A DNA stretch of 64,000 bases from NCBI GenBank assembly GCA_030653975.1, contig JAURYH010000029.1, positions 1 to 64,000 of the forward strand, written 5' to 3'. Within the stretch, counting starts at the first letter, position 1. The number at the start of each line of letters is the position of its first letter. The DNA comes from Hydrogenophaga sp. Its GTDB lineage: Bacteria; Pseudomonadota; Gammaproteobacteria; Burkholderiales; Burkholderiaceae_C. Below, piece after piece: positions 8,876-22,083 of this stretch. A model generated the notes under the pieces. The model saw only the letters and a program-made list of their open reading frames with translations. It searched no databases and had not been told where the DNA came from. The translations under genes were made by a program, and so were the position numbers.

Positions 8876-9409
8876 TTATTTCTTCTTGGTTTCCTTGATC
8901 ACGACCTTCTCATCCGAATAACGGATGCCCTTGCCCTTGTAAGGCTCGGGAGGGCGCACAGCGCGCACTTCGGAAGCGATCTGGCCCACGCGCTGACGAT
9001 CAGAACCCTTGATCAGGATTTCGGTCGGCGTCGGGGTTTCCACCTTGATACCAGCAGGCATGTCCATCACCACAGGGTGGGAGTAGCCAACAGTGAGGTT
9101 GAGCTTGGTGCCCTGGGCCTGGGCTTTGTAGCCCACACCAAGCAGGGTGAGCTTCTTCTCGAAACCCTTGCTCACACCATTGACCATGTTGTTCACCAGC
9201 TGACGCATGGTGCCGGACATGGCATTGGCTTCGCGGGATTCGTTCACCGGAATGAACGACAGCGAGCCAGCGTTGTTTTCAACCTTCACCAGCGCGTTCT
9301 GCGCCAGCGCCAGGGCACCCAGCGCACCCTTGACGTTGATCAGGTCGTCTTTGACGGCCACTTCCACCCCAGCGGGGACGGTGACCGGTTGCTTACCAAT
9401 ACGTGACAT
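8876..9409 (-). CDS. rplF: 50S ribosomal protein L6
   Basis: A 177-residue L6 with two related alpha/beta domains, located near the sarcin-ricin loop. Start [17 protein letters not shown] and the conserved C-terminal [13 protein letters not shown] are present. The Lys-rich end (VIKETKKK) is normal. Confidence 0.98.
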   Translation of the reverse strand: MSRIGKQPVTVPAGVEVAVKDDLINVKGALGALALAQNALVKVENNAGSLSFIPVNESREANAMSGTMRQLVNNMVNGVSKGFEKKLTLLGVGYKAQAQGTKLNLTVGYSHPVVMDMPAGIKVETPTPTEILIKGSDRQRVGQIASEVRAVRPPEPYKGKGIRYSDEKVVIKETKKK

Positions 9410-9432
9410 TCAGATACTCCTCAATGCCCGCA

Positions 9433-9828
9433 TCAGGCGACGTAACACAGGACTTCACCACCGACACCGGTGGCGCGGGCCTTGCGATCGGTCATCACAC
9501 CCTGCGGCGTGGTGACGATGGCCACACCCAGACCGTTCTGGACCTGGGGGATGGCGTTGCGGCCGCGGTAAACACGCAGGCCGGGACGGCTCACGCGCTC
9601 GATGCGCTCGATCACGGGACGACCGGCGTAGTACTTGAGAGCGATCTCGAGTTCGTTCTTGCCGTCGTTGCTCTTGACCTGGAATCCGTCGATGTAGCCT
9701 TCGTCCTTCAGGACTTGGGCGATCGCGGCTTTGACCTTGGAGGCCGGCATCGTCACGCTGGCCTTTTCGACCATCTGCGCGTTGCGGATGCGGGTCAACA
9801 TGTCAGCGATAGGATCACTCATGCTCAT
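9433..9828 (-). CDS. rpsH: 30S ribosomal protein S8
   Basis: A 131-residue primary 16S-binding protein. [20 protein letters not shown] at the start and the C-terminal [20 protein letters not shown]...GGEVLCYVA are diagnostic. In E. coli S8 represses the spc operon by binding rplE mRNA; whether the same operator exists here was not tested. Confidence 0.98.
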   Translation of the reverse strand: MSMSDPIADMLTRIRNAQMVEKASVTMPASKVKAAIAQVLKDEGYIDGFQVKSNDGKNELEIALKYYAGRPVIERIERVSRPGLRVYRGRNAIPQVQNGLGVAIVTTPQGVMTDRKARATGVGGEVLCYVA

Positions 9829-9846
9829 TTGTGGTTCTCCTAGGGC

Positions 9847-10152
9847 TTACCAGCTGGCTTTGGTGATGCCGGGAATTTCACCGGCAAACGCCATCTCACG
9901 GACCTTGGCACGGGCCAGGCCGAAATGGGCGAAGGTGCCACGCGGACGACCGGTGATCTCGCAGCGGTTGCGCTGGCGGGTCGGGTTCGCATTGCGGGGC
10001 AGCTTTTGCAGCGCCTGACGGGCCGCATCGCGCTCTTCGTCAGAGTGCTTGGCGCTGGTCGAAATCGACTTCAGCTCAGCGTATTTTTTGGCGAACTTGG
10101 CCGCGAGTTTTTCGCGCTTGAGTTCACGTTGCAGTAGTGCTTGTTTAGCCAC
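9847..10152 (-). CDS. rpsN: 30S ribosomal protein S14
   Basis: A 101-residue S14 of the zinc-independent form: only one Cys ([10 protein letters not shown]) where the zinc form has CxxC pairs. The GTG at 10152 is chosen because GAGGTGG precedes it and the protein then begins [15 protein letters not shown], the family start. An 18-residue extension with no family match is rejected. Located between rplE and rpsH. Confidence 0.97.
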   Translation of the reverse strand: MAKQALLQRELKREKLAAKFAKKYAELKSISTSAKHSDEERDAARQALQKLPRNANPTRQRNRCEITGRPRGTFAHFGLARAKVREMAFAGEIPGITKASW

Positions 10153-10160
10153 GCGCCACC

Positions 10161-10700
10161 TCAGTTCTTGAACGGGAAACGGAAACCGACCAAAAGAGCC
10201 TTGCACTCTTCATCGTTCTTGGCGGTTGTCGTGATGCTGACGTTGAGGCCGCGCAAGGCATCAACCTTGTCGTACTCGATCTCAGGGAAGATGATCTGCT
10301 CTTTGACGCCGATGTTGTAGTTACCGCGGCCGTCAAACGCCTTGCCGGAAATACCACGGAAGTCACGCACACGGGGCAAGGCCACGGTGACGAAACGGTC
10401 GAGGAATTCGTACATACGGGCACCGCGCAGGGTCACCATGCAGCCGATGGGCTGCTGCTCACGGATCTTGAAACCCGCGATGGCCTTGCGGGCCTTGGTC
10501 ACCACCGGCTTCTGGCCAGCGATCTTGGTCAGGTCGCCCACGGCGTTGTCCATGACCTTCTTGTCGGCAACCGCCTCGCTCACACCCATGTTGAGCGTGA
10601 TCTTGGTGATGCGCGGCACTTCCATGACCGACTTGTAGCCGAACTTCTCGACCAAGGCGGGCGCGATCTTGTCGCGGTAGATTTCTTGCAAGCGTGTCAT
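10161..10700 (-). CDS. rplE: 50S ribosomal protein L5
   Basis: A 179-residue 5S rRNA-binding protein that bridges to S13. Typical segments: [37 protein letters not shown] and [23 protein letters not shown] (about residues 114-136). Starts two bases after the rplX stop, so translation is probably coupled. Confidence 0.98.
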   Translation of the reverse strand: MTRLQEIYRDKIAPALVEKFGYKSVMEVPRITKITLNMGVSEAVADKKVMDNAVGDLTKIAGQKPVVTKARKAIAGFKIREQQPIGCMVTLRGARMYEFLDRFVTVALPRVRDFRGISGKAFDGRGNYNIGVKEQIIFPEIEYDKVDALRGLNVSITTTAKNDEECKALLVGFRFPFKN

Positions 10701-10702
10701 GT

Positions 10703-11023
10703 TCAGGCCACCTTGATTTCTTCGCCACTGGACTTGAAGACGCGCGTTTTCTTGCCGTCAGCCAGGAGCTTGATGCCCACACGATCAGCCTTGCCCGTCG
10801 CGCCATTGAAAATGGCCACATTGGACTGGTGGATCGGCATGGTCTTTTCGATGATGCCGCCGGTGATGCCCTTCATGGGGTTCGGCTTGGCATGCTTCTT
10901 GACGATGTTGACGCCTTCGACGATCAGCTTGCTGTCGTCGGCGCGCAGCACGACTTTGCCGCGCTTGCCCTTGTCGCGGCCGGCAATCACGATGACTTCA
11001 TCGCCACTACGGATTTTGTTCAT
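10703..11023 (-). CDS. rplX: 50S ribosomal protein L24
   Basis: A 106-residue assembly-initiating large-subunit protein with the KOW motif near the N-terminus ([22 protein letters not shown]). Normal length. It follows rplN by nine bases. Confidence 0.98.
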   Translation of the reverse strand: MNKIRSGDEVIVIAGRDKGKRGKVVLRADDSKLIVEGVNIVKKHAKPNPMKGITGGIIEKTMPIHQSNVAIFNGATGKADRVGIKLLADGKKTRVFKSSGEEIKVA

Positions 11024-11032
11024 GGTGATTCC

Positions 11033-11401
11033 TCAGAGAACCTCGGGCGCCAGCGACACGATCTTCATGAACTTCTCGGTGCGCAGCTCGCGCGTCACCG
11101 GTCCGAAGATGCGGGTGCCGATGGGCTCCAGCTTGGCGTTGAGCAACACTGCTGCGTTGCCGTCGAATTTGATCAAGGCGCCGTCCTGACGACGGATGCC
11201 CTTGGCGGTGCGAACCACCACAGCGTTGTAAACCTCGCCTTTTTTGACGCGGCCACGGGGCGCTGCTTCTTTGATGGTGACTTTGATGACATCGCCCACA
11301 CTGGCGTAACGGCGCTTGGAACCGCCGAGCACCTTGATGCACATCACGGACTTGGCGCCCGTGTTGTCAGCAACATCGAGTCGAGATTGCGTTTGGATCA
11401 T
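11033..11401 (-). CDS. rplN: 50S ribosomal protein L14
   Basis: A 122-residue L14, starting [21 protein letters not shown]; an upstream extension without family similarity is rejected. It is the first gene of the spc transcript here. The genes that usually precede it (rplP, rpmC, rpsQ) are absent and the glycerol gene glpD is upstream instead. A near-consensus promoter lies about 165-190 bases upstream. Confidence 0.98.
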   Translation of the reverse strand: MIQTQSRLDVADNTGAKSVMCIKVLGGSKRRYASVGDVIKVTIKEAAPRGRVKKGEVYNAVVVRTAKGIRRQDGALIKFDGNAAVLLNAKLEPIGTRIFGPVTRELRTEKFMKIVSLAPEVL

Positions 11402-11563
11402 TTGATTTAAGTCCCAACTTGAATCCCCCCAGCCACCACGGCCGGAAGTGATCAGTCTTGGGCCCGTCGTTGCTGGCTGTAGCGGCTCTGCAGGCTGGCT
11501 GCAAAACCGACACATCCCGCGTCGGTGGGCGGATAACTTCGCTTTTTTACAGCGAAGCCGCAG

Positions 11564-11592
11564 ATTATTGCACTACACCTTTGGATTGTCAA
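11564..11592 (-). promoter_or_regulatory. Sigma-70 promoter of the spc-alpha ribosomal cluster
   Basis: On the minus strand a perfect -35 TTGACA (11592-11587) and a -10 AATAAT (11569-11564) are separated by exactly 17 bases. The -35 box lies within the last codons of glpD and the spacer contains its stop codon. The expected transcript would have a leader of about 155 bases, with a small hairpin (CTTCGCT...AGCGAAG) near its 5' end. No terminator separates glpD from rplN, so read-through from the glycerol operon is possible. Confidence 0.85.
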
Positions 11593-13192
11593 CCGGCTTT
11601 TGCGCGCAAACGGTGGTGCGGGTGGGCAGATAGTGGTCGCACAGCGACAGAAAGCGGTCGAGCGCCGGGTCTGCGACCTGTTCCTGGGCCAGGATGGCGG
11701 CGACCTCAGGCGCCATGCCCGCCGCGGCCCGGGCATCCAGAAACAAGGCCCGCCAGCGTCTGGCCAACACATCTTCCACCGTGTGGGCGTGTTCCTGGCG
11801 CACGGCGTAGCGCACCATGGCCTCGGTCAGCCCCATGCCCAGGGTGCGGTCGTGTCCCGGGCAGTCCAGAACCCGCTGCATCTCGGTTCCATACAGGTGC
11901 AGGCCCGGGGGAGCATAAATCGGCGTGGCCGGCGCTTGCGCCGCGGGGGCGCCCAGCAGCGTGTGACGCTCGCTCAAGCCACCGGGACGCCGGGGCAGCA
12001 GTGCGCTGGCAAAGCAGCGCTCCAGCACATCTTCGGCCATGGCCCGGTAGGTGGTCCATTTGCCGCCTGTGACGGTGACGAGTCCATTGGCGTCCACCAC
12101 GATGGTGTGTTCGCGCGACAGGACCTTGGTGCCCCCCTCGGTGGTTGCCGGTGGCGCCACCAGCGGGCGCAAGCCCACCCAGATGCTGCGGATGTCGGCC
12201 TTGGTGACCGGGCGGCTCAGCACATGACCGGCCTCGTTCAGGATGAAGTCCAGCTCCGCGGCAAAGGCGTCGGGTTCGCGGGGCAGGTCCTGGCGCGGCG
12301 TGTCGGTGGTGCCGAGCACGAGTTTGCCCAGCCAGGGCACGGCAAACAGCACCCGGCCATCGCGTGTCTTGGGCACCAGCAGCGCGTGGTCGCCCGGCAG
12401 GAAGTCACGGTCCACCACCACGTGCACGCCCTGGCTCGGGCTGACCATGCGCTTGGGCGCGTCTTGTGGCTTGGCGCCGCTGGAATGGGCGCGCAGCTCG
12501 TCGACCCAGACGCCCGTGGCATTGACCACGCACCGGGCCCGCACTTTGTAGACCTCTTCAGAAAAGCGATCGCTCACATCGAGCTCGGATACCGGGTGAC
12601 CGGCGTCGTCCAGACGGCGCACCGACGTGACCGGGGTGTAGTTCAACACCAGTGCGCCCGCAGCTTCGGCGGTGCGCGCCAGGGCCAGGGCCAGCCGGGC
12701 GTCGTCGAACTGACCGTCCCAGTACTGCACGCCGCCATGCAGCCCCTGGGGATTCACCCCCGGCAAGGCCTCCAGGGTCTGCCGGCGGTTCAGGAAGGCG
12801 GTGCGACCCAGCCCGGCGCGCCCGGCCATCAGGTCGTACAGCTTGAGCCCCACGCCATAGAACGGGGTCTGCCACCAGCCATAGGACGGCATGACGAAGG
12901 GCAGCGGCTGCGCCAGGTGGGGCGCGATGCGCAGCACCGTGGCACGCTCGGCCAGCGCCTCACGCACCAGGGCCACATTGCCCTGCGCCAGGTAACGCAC
13001 ACCGCCGTGCAGCAGCTTGGTGGAACGGGAAGAGGTGCCGCCGGCGAAGTCGTGCGACTCCAGCAGCACCACGGAGAAGCCGCGCAGCGCGGCATCCAGC
13101 GCTACCCCGAGACCGGTGGCGCCGCCACCCACCACCGCCAGATCAAACAGGGTTTTTTGGGCCAGCGATTGGAGCAGTTCTGCGCGTTTCAT
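11573..13192 (-). CDS. glpD: Aerobic glycerol-3-phosphate dehydrogenase
   Basis: A flavoprotein of 539 residues that oxidises glycerol-3-phosphate to dihydroxyacetone phosphate and passes electrons to quinone at the inner membrane. The FAD-binding GGGATGLG motif (near residue 22), RSTKLLHGGVRYL, and the C-terminal GlpD/GlpO alpha-helical domain (about 390-530) are present. MKRAELLQSLAQ is taken as the start although no strong ribosome site is visible; an in-frame start 12 codons earlier is possible. It is the last gene of the glp transporter operon and overlaps the spc promoter. Confidence 0.93.
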   Translation of the reverse strand: MKRAELLQSLAQKTLFDLAVVGGGATGLGVALDAALRGFSVVLLESHDFAGGTSSRSTKLLHGGVRYLAQGNVALVREALAERATVLRIAPHLAQPLPFVMPSYGWWQTPFYGVGLKLYDLMAGRAGLGRTAFLNRRQTLEALPGVNPQGLHGGVQYWDGQFDDARLALALARTAEAAGALVLNYTPVTSVRRLDDAGHPVSELDVSDRFSEEVYKVRARCVVNATGVWVDELRAHSSGAKPQDAPKRMVSPSQGVHVVVDRDFLPGDHALLVPKTRDGRVLFAVPWLGKLVLGTTDTPRQDLPREPDAFAAELDFILNEAGHVLSRPVTKADIRSIWVGLRPLVAPPATTEGGTKVLSREHTIVVDANGLVTVTGGKWTTYRAMAEDVLERCFASALLPRRPGGLSERHTLLGAPAAQAPATPIYAPPGLHLYGTEMQRVLDCPGHDRTLGMGLTEAMVRYAVRQEHAHTVEDVLARRWRALFLDARAAAGMAPEVAAILAQEQVADPALDRFLSLCDHYLPTRTTVCAQKPVDNPKV

Positions 13193-13260
13193 GGTGTTTG
13201 GGGTGGCCCCTTGCGCCGGTTGACGCAAGGGGCGGTTGCGACCCGATCGGTCAGGCGTCC

Positions 13261-14994
<1,734 letters not shown>

Positions 14995-15103
14995 GTTGTC
15001 TCCTCTAGCAATGTGCTTCCCCGGTGTTGACGCTGAACGGCTCGGCCCCGGGGAAGCAATGGGCCGAATTCAACGGAAAGAGAAAAACGGTCCCGGGTCG
15101 CGT

Positions 15104-15412
15104 TCAGCCCTTGCGCAGGGTCCAGACCAGCCAGACCATGGACAGCACGAACGAGATCCAGATGCTGGGCTCCTGCTCCAGCGACAGCCACTCGGTGAGC
15201 CAACCGGCCATGCCGACGAAGGCGAGGTTGATGTAGGCCGCTCCGAGCAAGCCGATGAACAGGCGGTCACCGCGCGTGGTGGCCATGGGCAGGAAGCCCT
15301 TGCGCATCGTCGTGGGCGACTTGAGTTCCCACACCGTCATGCCGGCGAGCATCAAAACGATGCAGGTAAAAAATATGGCCACCGGCGTGGTCCATGCCAT
15401 CCACTCAAACAT
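15104..15412 (-). CDS. glpU: DUF2160 small membrane protein of the glycerol transporter
   Basis: A 102-residue inner-membrane protein with about three hydrophobic helices (MFEWMAWTTPVAIFFTCIVL at the start; GDRLFIGLLGAAYINLAFVG; SIWISFVLSMVWLVWTLRKG at the end). DUF2160 members sit between the permease and binding-protein genes of the GlpSTPQUV system, where this one is called GlpU. Its mechanistic role is unknown. The ATG at 15412 follows a dispersed repeat, which fills the gap to glpQ. Confidence 0.85.
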   Translation of the reverse strand: MFEWMAWTTPVAIFFTCIVLMLAGMTVWELKSPTTMRKGFLPMATTRGDRLFIGLLGAAYINLAFVGMAGWLTEWLSLEQEPSIWISFVLSMVWLVWTLRKG

Positions 15413-15495
15413 GGCGGGCCCCCTGCGCGCCTTCGGCGCTTCCCCCCAGGGGGACGACGCTGGCGGCCGGCCAAAGCCCGTTCCGCGGCGTCCAC
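15413..15495 (+). repeat. Dispersed repeat type A, glpQ-glpU gap
   Basis: CGCGCCTTCGGCGC, TTCCCCCCAGGGGGACG and GGCGGCCGGCCAAAGCC follow in the same order as the other type A copies. It occupies most of the 136-base gap between glpQ and glpU, and its plus-strand left end abuts the glpU start. Confidence 0.75.
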
Positions 15496-15548
15496 TGGAC
15501 AAAGTCACTTCGCTCCAACATTGCAATTCCTTTCAGAGGTGCTCTCTG

Positions 15549-16361
15549 TCATACCCGTCCCATGGCGAAACCTTTGGCGATGTAGTGACGCACGAACCAG
15601 ATCACGATCGCGCCGGGCACGATGGTCAGCACGCCAGCGGCGGCCAGCGTGGCCCAGTCCATGCCGCTCGCACTCACCGTGCGCGTCATCGTGGCCACGA
15701 TGGGCTTGGCGTTGACGCTGGTGAGCGTGCGCGCCAGCAGCAGCTCGACCCAGCTGAACATGAAGCAGAAGAAGGCCGCCACACCCACGCCGGCCTTGAT
15801 CAGCGGCAGGAAGATGGTGAGGAAGAAACGCGGGAAGCTGTAGCCGTCGATGTAGGCGGTTTCGTCGATCTCGCGCGGGATGCCCGACATGAAGCCCTCC
15901 AGAATCCACACCGCCAGCGGCACGTTGAACAGCAGGTGGGCCAGCGCCACCGCCAGGTGGGTGTCCATCAGGCCGACCGTGGTGTAGAGCTGGAAGAACG
16001 GCAGCAGGAACACCGCGGGCGGCGTCATGCGGTTGGTCAGCAGCCAGAAGAACACGTGCTTGTCGCCCAGGAAGCTGTAGCGTGAGAACGCATAGGCCGC
16101 GGGCAGCGCCACCGTGAGGGAGATCGTGGTGTTGATCGCCACGTAGATCAGGCTGTTGATGTAGCCCGAGTACCAGGACTCGTCGGTGAAGATGGTCTTG
16201 TAGTTGTCCCAGGTGAAGGCCTGCGGCAGCAGGCTGAAGCTGGAGAGGATTTCCTGGTTCGTCTTGAAGCTCATGTTGACCATCCAGTAGATGGGCAACA
16301 GGGCAAAGATCAAATACGCGATCAGGAAGACCGTGCGTTTCTTGAACCGGCGATCATTCAT
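15549..16361 (-). CDS. glpQ: Glycerol ABC transporter permease GlpQ
   Basis: A 270-residue inner-membrane permease of the carbohydrate CUT1 type with six predicted helices. The cytoplasmic EAA loop, which docks on the ATPase, is visible as ETAYIDGYSFPRFFLTIFLPL near residue 170. Its start overlaps the end of glpP by eight bases, indicating translational coupling of the two permeases. Confidence 0.9.
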   Translation of the reverse strand: MNDRRFKKRTVFLIAYLIFALLPIYWMVNMSFKTNQEILSSFSLLPQAFTWDNYKTIFTDESWYSGYINSLIYVAINTTISLTVALPAAYAFSRYSFLGDKHVFFWLLTNRMTPPAVFLLPFFQLYTTVGLMDTHLAVALAHLLFNVPLAVWILEGFMSGIPREIDETAYIDGYSFPRFFLTIFLPLIKAGVGVAAFFCFMFSWVELLLARTLTSVNAKPIVATMTRTVSASGMDWATLAAAGVLTIVPGAIVIWFVRHYIAKGFAMGRV

Positions 16362-17247
16362 GGCCGCCCTCCTTCTCGGTTTGTCCCAGGCGTTGCATCC
16401 AGTTGTAGAGCACGAAGCAGAACAGCAGGATGATGAGGAAATAGATCAGCGAGAACGCCGCCGCCGGGCCCAGATCGAACTGGCCGACCGCCTTCTGCGT
16501 CAGGTACTGGCTGAGGAAGGTGGTGGCGTTGCCGGGTCCGCCGCCGGTGAGCACGAAGGGCTCGGTGTAGATCATGAAAGAGTCCATGAAGCGCAGCAGC
16601 ACGGCGATCATCAGCACGCCCCGCATCTTGGGCAGCTGGATGTAGCGGAACACCGCGAACTTGCTCGCGCCGTCGATGCGCGCGGCCTGGTAGTAGGCGT
16701 CGGGGATGCTGCGCAGGCCGGCGTAGGCCAGCAGGGCCACCAGCGGCGTCCAGTGCCAGATGTCCATCAGCAGCACGGTGAGCCAGGCGTGCAGGGCGTC
16801 GCCGGTGTAGCTGTATTCGATGCCCATCTTCTGCAGGGTGGCCCCCATCAGACCGATGTCGGCGCGGCCGAATATCTGCCAGATGGTGCCGACCACGTTC
16901 CAGGGAATCAGCAGCGACAGCGCCACGATCACCAGCGTGGCCGAGGCCTTCCAGCCGGCGGCCGGCATGCTCAGCGCCAGCGCGATGCCCAGCGGTATCT
17001 CCACCAACAGCACGGCGCCCGAGAACTTGAGCTGGTTCCACAGCGCAGCGTGCAGGTCTTCGTCGCGCATCACGGCGGCGAACCATTCGGTGCCGACGAA
17101 GACGCGCCGCTCGGGAGAGATGATGTCCTGCACCGAGTAGTTCACCACCGTCATCAGCGGCAGGATGGCCGAGAACGCCACGCAGATGAACACGGGCAGG
17201 ATCAGGAACCAGGCCTTCTGGTTCACGGGTTTGGTGGTCGCATTCAT
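16354..17247 (-). CDS. glpP: Glycerol ABC transporter permease GlpP
   Basis: A 297-residue permease, partner of GlpQ, with about six helices and an EAA-type loop (YYQAARIDGASKFAVFRYIQLP). The N-terminal helix (AWFLILPVFICVAFSAILPL) is typical of MalF/UgpA-like proteins. The start codon directly follows a 64-bp repeat that provides its Shine-Dalgarno (GAAGG). Confidence 0.9.
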   Translation of the reverse strand: MNATTKPVNQKAWFLILPVFICVAFSAILPLMTVVNYSVQDIISPERRVFVGTEWFAAVMRDEDLHAALWNQLKFSGAVLLVEIPLGIALALSMPAAGWKASATLVIVALSLLIPWNVVGTIWQIFGRADIGLMGATLQKMGIEYSYTGDALHAWLTVLLMDIWHWTPLVALLAYAGLRSIPDAYYQAARIDGASKFAVFRYIQLPKMRGVLMIAVLLRFMDSFMIYTEPFVLTGGGPGNATTFLSQYLTQKAVGQFDLGPAAAFSLIYFLIILLFCFVLYNWMQRLGQTEKEGGHE

Positions 17248-17308
17248 GGAGATTCCTTCGTGCTGCGCACTTCGGTGCGAGCTGGCTTGGGGCGGCCCGG
17301 CGCTGCGC

Positions 17309-17311
<3 letters not shown>
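17248..17311 (-). repeat. Intercistronic repeat B, glpT-glpP junction
   Basis: A 64-bp module that starts at the TGA stop of glpT (TGAGCGC), passes through CGCCGGGCCGCCCCAAGCC and a hairpin-like GTGCG segment, and ends GCACGAAGG plus eight bases before the glpP ATG. It matches the glpS-glpT junction (18380-18443) and the region before the XRE regulator (45482-45545). Confidence 0.85.
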
Positions 17312-18379
<1,068 letters not shown>

Positions 18380-18443
18380 GGGGAAACCTCCGTGCTTCGC
18401 ACTGCGTTGCGAGCTGGCTTGGAGCGGTCCGGCGCGGCGCTCA
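18380..18443 (-). repeat. Intercistronic repeat B, glpS-glpT junction
   Basis: A 64-bp module with the same design as at 17248-17311: it begins with the TGA stop of glpS (TGAGCGC), continues with CGCCGGACCGCTCCAAGCC, and ends GCACGGAGG just before the glpT start. The two glp copies have equal length and differ at roughly a fifth or fewer of their positions. Confidence 0.85.
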
Positions 18444-19523
18444 TTGGTGTGCTCCTTTGCGCTCGGGCGCGACCAGCAGGTCCCCCGCCTGGTCGAACAC
18501 ATAGACCTGCGCCGGGTTCAGATGCAGGGTGATGGGGCTGCCGAGTTCAAAGTCGTGCACGCCGGTGAGCTGGGCCACCACCTCGCCCACGCCGGTGTGC
18601 ACGTGCACAAAGGTGTCCGAGCCCGAGATCTCGGCCAGCTCCACGGTACCGGGCAGGATCACATCGCCCTCGCGCGGATGCACCCGCAGGGCGCTGGCGC
18701 GCACGCCCACCGTCAGCGCGCGGGAGGCGCGCTCCGGCAGGTTCACGACCAGGCGCGGCCCACCGCCCAGCTGCACGCCGCTGTCCACCACCTCGGCCGC
18801 CAGCAGGTTCATCGGCGGGTCGCTGAAGGCGCGCGCCACACGGATCGATTTGGGCACGTGAAAGACCTCGGCGGTCGGCCCGTATTGCAGCAGCTCGCCC
18901 GCGTCCATCACCGCCGTGTAGCCGCCCAACAGCAAGGCTTCGCCGGGCTCGGTGGTGGCGTAGACCACGGTGGAGTCGCCGGCGGCGAACAGCTGGGTCA
19001 GCTCCTCGCGCAGCTCTTCGCGCAACTTGTAGTCCAGGTTCACCAGCGGCTCGTCGAGCAGCATCAGCGGCGCGTTTTTGGCCAGCGCGCGGGCCAGCGC
19101 CACGCGCTGCTGCTGACCACCGGAGAGCTCGGCCGGCAGGCGGTCCAGAAAGATGTCGATGTGCAGGCGCTCGGCGAGCTGCCGCACCTGGGCGTCGATC
19201 GCGGCGCGCGGCAGGCCGCGCAGTTTCAGCGGCGAGGCGATGTTGTCGGCCACCGTCATCGAGGGGTAGTTGATGAACTGCTGGTAGACCATGGCCACGT
19301 TGCGTTCGCGCACCGGCACACCGGTCACGTCGACGCCGTCCACCAGCACCCGGCCGGTGCTGGGCACGTCCAGCCCGGCCATGAGGCGCATCAGGCTGGT
19401 CTTGCCGGCCTGGGTCGCGCCCAGCAACACCGTGACCGCACCGGGCACCGGGGTCAGGCTCTGGGGATAGAGGTGGACCGATGGTCCGACCGTTTTCCCC
19501 ACGTATTCCAGAGAGAGCTGCAT
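18441..19523 (-). CDS. glpS: Glycerol ABC transporter ATPase GlpS
   Basis: A 360-residue ABC ATPase, first gene of the minus-strand glp operon. It has Walker A GATQAGKTS, a perfect signature LSGGQQQR and Walker B LMLLDEP. The switch-loop position reads YATTEPGEAL, so the usual His is a Thr. A C-terminal MalK-like domain follows (about residues 240-360). With GlpT it should make an asymmetric heterodimer that energises GlpP-GlpQ. Confidence 0.9.
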   Translation of the reverse strand: MQLSLEYVGKTVGPSVHLYPQSLTPVPGAVTVLLGATQAGKTSLMRLMAGLDVPSTGRVLVDGVDVTGVPVRERNVAMVYQQFINYPSMTVADNIASPLKLRGLPRAAIDAQVRQLAERLHIDIFLDRLPAELSGGQQQRVALARALAKNAPLMLLDEPLVNLDYKLREELREELTQLFAAGDSTVVYATTEPGEALLLGGYTAVMDAGELLQYGPTAEVFHVPKSIRVARAFSDPPMNLLAAEVVDSGVQLGGGPRLVVNLPERASRALTVGVRASALRVHPREGDVILPGTVELAEISGSDTFVHVHTGVGEVVAQLTGVHDFELGSPITLHLNPAQVYVFDQAGDLLVAPERKGAHQ

Positions 19524-19680
19524 TTCAGGTCCAGAAGAAGGCCAGCCACCCGGATCGGGTGTTTTCGTTTCGGCGATTTTATTGTTCGTTTATGTTCTTT
19601 TTTATTCGGTATTTACCCTTAAGGGCAAAAATAACTTTTCCGTTATGTTCGGGTTGTCCTGTTTCAAGAATCCGTCCCCC
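19524..19680. promoter_or_regulatory. Divergent glpS/glpR control region with GlpR-operator-like TTCG motifs
   Basis: An AT-rich 157-base spacer, unlike the GC-rich surroundings. TTCG/GTTC motifs recur at 19564-19567, 19585-19597 (GTTCGTTTATGTTC), 19605-19608 and 19646-19650, and a perfect palindrome CCCTTAAGGG lies at 19616-19625. GlpR-type DeoR repressors bind clustered TTCG-containing repeats, so these are the likely operators for both directions. Confidence 0.6.
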
Positions 19681-20463
19681 ATGAACCTCGCGCCACGACA
19701 CACCCAGCTGCTCGACGACGTGCGCGCCCGCGGCCCGCAGACCATCGAAGCCCTGGCCGAACGCTTTGGCGTGACCCTGCAGACCGTGCGCCGCGATGTG
19801 CAGCGCCTGGCCGAGGCCGGCCTGCTCTCGCGCTTTCACGGCGGCGTGCGCCTGCCGGGCTCGACCACCGAGAACATCGCCTACCGACAGCGCCAGGCCA
19901 TGCAGTCCGAGGCCAAGCGCGCCATCGCGCGCGCCATCGCACAGCGGGTGCCCAACGGTTGTTCGCTGATCCTCAACATCGGCACAACGATCGAGGCGGT
20001 GGGCCACGAACTGCTGCGCCACCGCGGCCTGCGCGTGATCACCAACAACCTGCACATCGCCGCGCTGCTGAGCACCAACCCCGACTGCGAGGTGATCGTG
20101 GCCGGCGGCCTGGTGCGCGGCGCCGACCAGGGCATCGTGGGCGAGGCCACGGTGGACTTCATGCGCCAGTTCAAGGTCGACATCGGCCTGATCGGCATCA
20201 GCGGCATCGAGTCCGACGGCACGCTGCGCGACTTCGACTACCGCGAGGTGAAGGTGGCGCGCACCATCGTCGAGCAGTCGCGCGAGGTCTGGCTCGCCGC
20301 CGACCACAGCAAGTTCAACCGGCCCGCCATGGTGGAACTGGCGCGGCTCGACGAGATCGACGTGATGTTCACCGACGCACCACCGCCACCGCCCTTTGGC
20401 GAACTGATGGCGCAGGGCCACGTCGAATGCGTGGTGGCCGACCGCTCGGACGACCCCGCCTGA
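19681..20463 (+). CDS. glpR: DeoR-family glycerol regulon repressor
   Basis: A 260-residue regulator. The N-terminal winged helix-turn-helix spans about residues 5-58 ([22 protein letters not shown]), followed by the phosphosugar-sensing DeoR C-terminal domain with the [10 protein letters not shown] loop. It should repress the glp genes until glycerol-3-phosphate binds. The ATG at 19681 is chosen because the 33 residues upstream in frame do not resemble the family. It is divergent from glpS and 26 bases before glpK. Confidence 0.88.
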   Translation: MNLAPRHTQLLDDVRARGPQTIEALAERFGVTLQTVRRDVQRLAEAGLLSRFHGGVRLPGSTTENIAYRQRQAMQSEAKRAIARAIAQRVPNGCSLILNIGTTIEAVGHELLRHRGLRVITNNLHIAALLSTNPDCEVIVAGGLVRGADQGIVGEATVDFMRQFKVDIGLIGISGIESDGTLRDFDYREVKVARTIVEQSREVWLAADHSKFNRPAMVELARLDEIDVMFTDAPPPPPFGELMAQGHVECVVADRSDDPA

Positions 20464-20489
20464 TCCACAACACCTCAGCGAGACCAGCC

Positions 20490-22061
<1,572 letters not shown>

Positions 22062-22083
22062 CGCCTCGGGCGACAATCGCGGC

